From IMG/VR virus record IMGVR_UViG_3300048597_000073, positions 1 to 42,843 of that record: a DNA stretch of 42,843 bases, one strand, 5' to 3'. The stretch is from a virus. Made by a program: the position numbers and the translations under genes. Within the stretch, counting starts at the first letter, position 1, and the number at the start of each line of letters is the position of its first letter. This document shows, one piece after another, positions 38,853 to 42,843 of this stretch. The notes beneath the pieces are model-generated. The model had not been told where the DNA came from, made no database searches, and worked only from the letters and a program-made list of their open reading frames with translations.

Positions 38853-39981
38853 TTACGGCTACTTGAGACGACCCGAGTAGCAGGTCGGCAACGTTCGAAT
38901 TCAACGGGTTGGCGTTCGCACCTTGCCAGTCCCTTGCCAGTGGCAGCCAGCTCGGGGCGAGCTCGCGGAGCATGCGCTCGATCGCGTCCCGGGCGGCGCC
39001 CATGAAGTCCGGCCGCGCGTGCGCGTAGCGCTCGGTCATCGTGCCGCCGAACCGGTGCGCGAGGAGCGCGGAGACGTCGGCCTCCGGCACCCCGTGCGCG
39101 CGCAGCCAGGTCGCCGTGTACTTCCGGATCCGATACCCCGATCCCGCGACGCCGGCGCGCTCGCAGATCCGCTGCAGCTTCTTCTTCCACTCGCGGATGG
39201 GCCGAATCGTCTTCGTGTGCTTTTCTGAACGCACTACGGGGCCGATGGAGCGGCGCGCCTCCAGGTAGTCGCGCAGGGTAGGGGCGACCGGCGCGATGGC
39301 CCTGCGCTTCTTCGTGATGCGTCGGCCGGGCACCCGGAAGTCGATCATCGTCGGCGCGACGCGGTCCCACGTCAGGTCTGGTACGGCGCCCGGACGGCAG
39401 GCGGTCGCGAGGCAGATCAGCACGAGCAGCCGCTCGCCTTCGGTCTGGCAGGCCTCCAGCACCGCGCGCATTTCCTCAAACGTGAACGGGTCGACGCCAG
39501 CGGTTTCCTCGGCCTCGGGCCGTGCGAGGGGCTTCGTGTCCGGCAGCTCGCCGAGGTCGGCCGCGCGCTTCAGGGCGGACCGGATCACGCCCATGTACCG
39601 AGAGATCGTGCCGGCGCTGCAGCCGAACGCCCGCAGCTGCTCGATGAACCACAGCTGCTTCGACCGATCGAAGCCGGCGACCGTGACGCCGGGCAGGTGC
39701 TCGTTGACGTGCGCCAGCGCGTAGCGGATCGGGTCGCGGGAGGTGCGGCTCTTGCCGTGGTGCTGCCAGTAGCGGGACAGCACGAGCTGAACGGTTACGA
39801 GGTCGGGTCGCTGGTCGCGGGGGCGGTCGAGTTCGAGGACGAGCTTCGCGCGTGCCGTCTCAGCTTCGGCGCGATCGCGCGTGCGAGCCGATCGGCGGCG
39901 TGGGCGTCCAGATTCGTCGGTCCAGCAGACGTAGTAGGTGCCGGGGCGGTCGGGGAAGTCGTTTCGCAGGTAGAAGCGCAC
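38842..39981 (-). CDS. int: Tyrosine integrase
   Basis: 379 residues, GTG 39981. The N-terminal arm-binding part (YYVCWTDESGRPRRRSARTR) is followed by a SAM-like core-binding domain (about 60-150) and the catalytic domain. Catalytic residues: R196 (TACRPGAVPDLTW), Lys in RITKKRR (224-225), R286 in GYRIRKYTATW, H309 (LLAHRFG) and nucleophile Y319 (TERYAH). In the HxxR box the usual His is Tyr283. It integrates the phage at tRNA-Val(GAC) and sits beside its attP. One pair of arm-type repeats lies inside its 3' end. Confidence 0.92.
   Translation of the reverse strand: MRFYLRNDFPDRPGTYYVCWTDESGRPRRRSARTRDRAEAETARAKLVLELDRPRDQRPDLVTVQLVLSRYWQHHGKSRTSRDPIRYALAHVNEHLPGVTVAGFDRSKQLWFIEQLRAFGCSAGTISRYMGVIRSALKRAADLGELPDTKPLARPEAEETAGVDPFTFEEMRAVLEACQTEGERLLVLICLATACRPGAVPDLTWDRVAPTMIDFRVPGRRITKKRRAIAPVAPTLRDYLEARRSIGPVVRSEKHTKTIRPIREWKKKLQRICERAGVAGSGYRIRKYTATWLRAHGVPEADVSALLAHRFGGTMTERYAHARPDFMGAARDAIERMLRELAPSWLPLARDWQGANANPLNSNVADLLLGSSQVAVNDG
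38921..38940 (+). repeat. Arm-type repeats, pair 2, inside int
   Basis: CCTTGCCAG at 38921-38929 and 38932-38940, 11 bp apart, in the same orientation as pair 1. They encode LARDWQG near the C-terminus of the integrase. Confidence 0.7.
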
Positions 39982-40154
39982 GCGGTCACCTGGACGTAGC
40001 GGGCCAGCTGGTCCTCCCGGATTTTGACCACTCGGCCGATCCGGATAAAGCCAAGCCGGCCGCGGCGGCGCTCCCGGGCGACCGTCTCGGGGTCGCAGCC
40101 CAAGTACTCGGCGGCCTGTTCGTCTGTGTACAGCTTCGGGAGGGCCGTGATCAC
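39795..40154 (-). CDS. Excisionase-like MerR/HTH_17 protein overlapping int
   Basis: 119 residues; GTG 40154 overlaps the previous TGA (GTGA). Residues 6-56 (LYTDEQAAEYLGCDPETVAR, then GRLGFIRIGRVVKIREDQLA) are a winged helix-turn-helix of the excisionase type. Residues 58-119 are Ser/Thr/Pro-rich, encoded where the frame runs through the first 187 bases of int, so they may be an accident of a missing stop codon. Gene order xis-int with overlap is classical. It would bend attP DNA and direct excision. Confidence 0.75.
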   Translation of the reverse strand: MITALPKLYTDEQAAEYLGCDPETVARERRRGRLGFIRIGRVVKIREDQLARYVQVTACASTCETTSPTAPAPTTSAGPTNLDAHAADRLARAIAPKLRRHARSSSSNSTAPATSDPTS

Positions 40155-40453
40155 CGCAGCACCTCGATCACGTCCCCCGGCGTCAGGGCAGCCGCCCGGT
40201 CTCGCTCGTCGATCCCGAACCGCAGGACGACGGACACGGTGCCGCGCCGCATGACGGACACCTTCGACACGACCGCGCGCAGGCCGCCGTCGCTCGCGGC
40301 GTGGTGATCGGTGCGGCACTTCGGGCTGCAGAACTTGGCCCACCGCTTGCGCGGGACGAACGGAGAGCCGCAGTGCGCGCAGGGCTGACCGTCGGTGCCG
40401 CCCTGCAGGGGATCGCGGCGCGGTGCAGTTGCCGATGCATCGGAGCGGCTCAC
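40151..40453 (-). CDS. Small zinc-finger protein
   Basis: 100 residues; GTG 40453 overlaps the previous TGA. A zinc-binding motif of the treble-clef/zinc-ribbon type is visible at about 24-50: CAHCGSPFVPRKRW followed by KFCSPKCRTDHH, giving a Cys2-Cys2 (or CCCH) set. The C-terminal half is beta-rich (VSVMRRGTVSVVLRFGID). It may bind nucleic acid; it lacks an HNH active site. It is coupled to the gene before and to the excisionase gene after it. Confidence 0.65.
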   Translation of the reverse strand: MSRSDASATAPRRDPLQGGTDGQPCAHCGSPFVPRKRWAKFCSPKCRTDHHAASDGGLRAVVSKVSVMRRGTVSVVLRFGIDERDRAAALTPGDVIEVLR

Positions 40454-40752
40454 GGCTGCACCTCGTCCCGCAGCGCGCAGCGCATCCGCTCGCGGATGCG
40501 GTTCGCGTCGATCCGGTACCCGTTCTGCAGGTCGTGGCCGATCAGCTTCAGCACGTGCTGCGTCTCGGTCTGGTCGAACCAGCTCCACGCGAGCGCGATG
40601 TCGAACCCGTCACGTTCGCGCGCCTTCCGTGCGCCGTCCTCCTCGAACCGGCGGATCAGCCGCTCGATCGCGCTGACCGCCAAGATGACGAACAGGGCCG
40701 CGACGATGATTGCCACCGCCGCGATCACGATCCACCCGACGACCTCAGCCAT
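40450..40752 (-). CDS. Single-span membrane protein with cytoplasmic helical domain
   Basis: 100 residues, ATG 40752. Residues 5-28 (VGWIVIAAVAIIVAALFVIL) form a strong transmembrane helix, followed by a charged helical domain (IERLIRRFEEDGARKARE) and FDIALAWSWFDQTETQHVLK. No family is recognised. It belongs to the leftward operon between the methyltransferase and integrase and overlaps both neighbours. Confidence 0.6.
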   Translation of the reverse strand: MAEVVGWIVIAAVAIIVAALFVILAVSAIERLIRRFEEDGARKARERDGFDIALAWSWFDQTETQHVLKLIGHDLQNGYRIDANRIRERMRCALRDEVQP

Positions 40753-40945
40753 TCGGCACCTCCGGCATGTGCGCCCAGTGCGTCACGTCGTTCGCCGTGT
40801 ACTGCACGCCTCCGCCAGCGTCTATCCAGCCGGCGGCGTCTCGGTACGCCATCCAGACCTCGCCGTCGGACATCACGATTAGCACCGTCTCGTCGTCGTC
40901 CGGCAGCCGCTCGGCGCTGGGGACCCACTCGATCGACGTCTTCAT
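40745..40945 (-). CDS. DUF551-like small protein
   Basis: 66 residues, ATG 40945, overlapping the methyltransferase stop. The sequence IEWVPSAERLPDDDETVLIV, then GEVWMAYRDAAGW and a final VTHWAHMPEVP, follows the DUF551 pattern (WIPVSERLPE...VTHWMPLPEPP), a small phage/prophage family of unknown function. It is known to me only by its pattern. Confidence 0.7.
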   Translation of the reverse strand: MKTSIEWVPSAERLPDDDETVLIVMSDGEVWMAYRDAAGWIDAGGGVQYTANDVTHWAHMPEVPNG

Positions 40946-42240
40946 GCAGCCACGGCGCCGGGCACCGCCTCCTCGCAGAAGTTCGCGGCCACGATCGCGG
41001 CCGCAACGGGTGGCGAAACCGAGTTCCCGCACAGCGCGACCTGGCTCCGAGTGGAGCCCAGGAGCTGCACGTCCTCCGGGAACCCCTGCGCGCGGTACAG
41101 CTCGCGCGGCGCGAGCATCCGCAGGCCGATGTCCGCGATGTAGTGCGGCTCGCCGTGCACGGTCACGAGCCCGAACCGGTCCTTCGACACGATCGTCCCC
41201 ATCGGCTCCGCCAGCGACCGGCCATGGCGCTCGTTGCCGTAGTAGGCGACGAGGAACGCGGCGACCTGCTCCCGCCGATCGGGCGCGAGCGTCGCCGTCA
41301 CGAGCGAGTGGTGATCCGTCGCCGTGACGGTCGGCATCGGCTGCTCGAGCCCGCGGCCGACGACGCCGGTGAAGTGCCGGGCAAGGAAGGCCGCGACCAG
41401 GCAGTGCCGCGCCTTCGTGGTGATCGTCGAGAGCGGGTCGGCAGCCCCGCGGATCGCGGAGCCCGGCTCGCTGCTCTGGTGATCGATCGTCATCACGAGG
41501 AACGGCTGGCGGGCGTGGACGACGTACCGCATCACGCCGGCCGCGACTCGGCGCAGCGTCGCGTCCGCGAGCGGCTTTCGGCGTTCGAAGATCGACGCGC
41601 AGGGGAGCGTCCAGTCGATGCACTCGCCGGCCGTGCGGTACGGCTGCAGGCCGTGGCCGTGCGTCGGCTCGGGCCAGCGGATTGGCTGCCCGTCGCAGCG
41701 CGCGATCACGAACAGCCGCTTCCGGCTCGTCGGTGCACCGTAGTCGCACGCTTTCAGCTCGCGCGCGTCGAGCTCGTAGCCGAGATTCTCGAGCTGCCGC
41801 CACCAGCGGCGGAACGTCATCCCGCGGCGCACTGGGCACGGCCGGCCGTCGTCGAGCAGCGGACCCCAGTCGGCGAACTCCTCGACGTTCTCGAGGCAGA
41901 TCACGCGCGGCTGCACCGCCTTCGCCCAGTGATAGACGACCCATGCGAGCCCGCGGATCTTCTTCGACCGGGGCTTGCCGCCCTTGGCCTTGCTGAAGTG
42001 CGTGCAGTCGGGTGAGAACCAGGCGAGCCCCACGGGCCGGCCGCTGGTCGCCTCGCGCGGGTCGACCTTCCAGACGTCCTCGCAGAAGTGCCGCGTTCCC
42101 GGATGGTTGAGCCGGTGCATCGCGATCGCCTCGGGCGAGTGGTTGATCGCGATGTCGGGCGAGCGGCCGAGTGCCCACTCGATCCCGGTGGACGCGCCGC
42201 CGCCGCCGGCGAAGCTGTCGACGATCAGTTCGCGCGTCAT
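40942..42240 (-). CDS. C5-type DNA cytosine methyltransferase
   Basis: 432 residues, ATG 42240 overlapping the NinB stop. SAM motif I: VDSFAGGGGAS (7-17). Motif IV with the catalytic Cys79: FSPDCTHFSKAKGG, where PDC replaces the usual PPC. Motif VI: CLENVEEF (115-122). Motif VIII: APTSRKRLFVIA (169-180). Motif X region: CGNSVSPPVAAAI. The target-recognition region lies between about 190 and 370. It would methylate C5 of cytosine in a specific sequence, probably to protect phage DNA from host restriction; no partner endonuclease is present. Confidence 0.9.
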   Translation of the reverse strand: MTRELIVDSFAGGGGASTGIEWALGRSPDIAINHSPEAIAMHRLNHPGTRHFCEDVWKVDPREATSGRPVGLAWFSPDCTHFSKAKGGKPRSKKIRGLAWVVYHWAKAVQPRVICLENVEEFADWGPLLDDGRPCPVRRGMTFRRWWRQLENLGYELDARELKACDYGAPTSRKRLFVIARCDGQPIRWPEPTHGHGLQPYRTAGECIDWTLPCASIFERRKPLADATLRRVAAGVMRYVVHARQPFLVMTIDHQSSEPGSAIRGAADPLSTITTKARHCLVAAFLARHFTGVVGRGLEQPMPTVTATDHHSLVTATLAPDRREQVAAFLVAYYGNERHGRSLAEPMGTIVSKDRFGLVTVHGEPHYIADIGLRMLAPRELYRAQGFPEDVQLLGSTRSQVALCGNSVSPPVAAAIVAANFCEEAVPGAVAA

Positions 42241-42665
42241 GCAGCCTGACCCTCGCGCTCGCCGGCCTCAGGCACGAAGATCCCGCGGTCGGCCATGGAC
42301 GCCTTGATCCACTCGACGTGGTCGGAGAACTCCTGCTTGTTCATGCCGGACGAGCGCCGGATCGGGCGCGCGCGCTTGCGGCCGAACCCCTCGGTGATCT
42401 CCCAGCCGAAGTGCTCGCCGAGCAGGAACTCGTGGAGATCGTCCGCGGTCCAGCCGCGCAGCTGCTCGCCGCCTTGCTCGAGGATCGACCGGTACACCGC
42501 GCCCCAGAGGTAGGCGTTCTGCGAGTCGGTCCGGCGCGGCTTGTGCGGCGCGACGGTCACGTCGAACGGGTGATTAGGCGGCAGCGCGGACAGCGCGCGT
42601 GCGATCCGGTCGATCACTTCGGCGCGCGTCGCGCTCGCCGGGAGGCGCCAGACCCGTGCGTTCAC
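42237..42665 (-). CDS. ninB: NinB-like recombination protein
   Basis: 142 residues; the GTG at 42665 overlaps the TGA of the junction gene. Recognisable NinB (Orf-type) features: PFDVTVAPHKPRRTDSQNAY, LWGAVYRSILEQG, WTADDLHEFLLGEHFGWE, and the C-terminal SSGMNKQEFSDHVEWIKASM with FVPEA. In lambda the homologue (Orf) is a recombination mediator that binds ssDNA and helps annealing by the Red system. It fits with ERF and the exonuclease in the same leftward operon across the join. Confidence 0.88.
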   Translation of the reverse strand: MNARVWRLPASATRAEVIDRIARALSALPPNHPFDVTVAPHKPRRTDSQNAYLWGAVYRSILEQGGEQLRGWTADDLHEFLLGEHFGWEITEGFGRKRARPIRRSSGMNKQEFSDHVEWIKASMADRGIFVPEAGEREGQAA

Positions 42666-42843
42666 AGCAGCCGCTCCACGCGCTCGACCCGCCAGCAGTC
42701 CCGCGACCGGTCGCGGAACGACGTTGCTTTCAGGCGCCGGAACGCGGCCTCGATCGCGGCGTCGTCGTCGTCCGCGTTCACGTCGACCTTCCCGTCGTAC
42801 TGCGCGTACGGGCCGGGCGTTGAGCGCATCCACACGCGCCAGC
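42662..42843 (-). CDS. Small phage protein across the circle junction (nearly complete copy)
   Basis: Continuation of the gene described at 1-134: because of the end duplication this copy holds all but the first seven bases, and it ends with TGA at 42664-42662. The C-terminus reads RDRSRDCWRVERVERLL and its stop overlaps the NinB GTG. The full product has 64 residues. Confidence 0.6.
   Translation of the reverse strand, partial: WRVWMRSTPGPYAQYDGKVDVNADDDDAAIEAAFRRLKATSFRDRSRDCWRVERVERLL
42717..42843. repeat. Right copy of 127-bp terminal duplication
   Basis: Identical to bases 1-127; marks a circular sequence. One copy should be removed, leaving 42,716 bp. Confidence 0.95.

Noticed and set aside
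40151-40453. HNH homing endonuclease
   Set aside because: The Cys pairs resemble a treble-clef finger, but the HNH catalytic His-Asn-His pattern is absent and the protein is too short.

Overview
The window is one complete, circular genome of a temperate phage, 42,716 bp once a duplicated end is removed. Bases 42717-42843 repeat bases 1-127 exactly, and a small leftward gene reads straight through that join. The host is probably a GC-rich Gram-negative bacterium, most likely a proteobacterium: the sequence is GC-rich throughout, GTG starts are common, there is a nested inner/outer spanin pair, and the attP site carries the 3' end of a tRNA-Val(GAC) gene. No species can be named from the sequence alone.

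Layout. (1) Leftward early/recombination arm, on the minus strand and continuous through the join (about 42.67 kb across the join to 3.4 kb): NinB-like protein, a 64-residue junction protein, a coiled-coil protein fused to a MazG/MazZ-like pyrophosphohydrolase domain, a YqaJ/lambda-exonuclease-like protein, an ERF-type annealing protein and two small genes in the position of lambda N. (2) Immunity region (3.4-4.2 kb): a repressor without an autoprotease domain, a 51-residue two-helix membrane protein in the rex position, and mirror-image promoters PL and PR. Each promoter carries two 16-bp operators 24 bp apart. (3) Rightward early genes (4.2-8.5 kb): Cro-like protein, ribbon-helix-helix-like protein, a DUF1376 replication initiator with an iteron-like array inside it, a P-like protein, a RuvC-like resolvase and several small proteins. 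(4) Packaging and virion genes (8.5-37.0 kb): small and large terminase, a 6.6-kb cassette of adhesin-like genes, portal, scaffold, capsid, a second structural protein, a putative polysaccharide-active enzyme, T7-type tail tubular proteins A and B, a GNAT-like protein, four internal/ejection proteins and a T7-type tail fibre. (5) Lysis (37.0-38.7 kb): small membrane proteins, an NlpC/P60-like endolysin, holin, Rz and Rz1. (6) attP and integrase, then leftward genes: an excisionase-like gene, a zinc-finger protein, a membrane protein, a DUF551-like protein and a C5 cytosine methyltransferase.

The virion is therefore T7-like (podovirus), while regulation, recombination and integration are lambda-like. 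I see no phage RNA polymerase, DNA polymerase or sigma factor, so host RNA polymerase must transcribe everything. Four copies of a TTGCA-TAG element sit 34-38 bp before the first ATG of separate late units and look like a family of late promoters. The second half of the late region is further divided by two strong intrinsic terminators. One of these lies directly behind a 14-codon leader ORF ahead of the capsid gene.

The most unusual features are: tail tubular protein A carrying a 660-residue N-terminal extension of tandem beta modules and Ig-like domains; the adhesin cassette between terminase and portal; the leader-ORF/terminator element before the capsid gene; the iteron array inside the replication gene; and an attP with two pairs of 9-bp repeats, one of them inside the integrase coding sequence.
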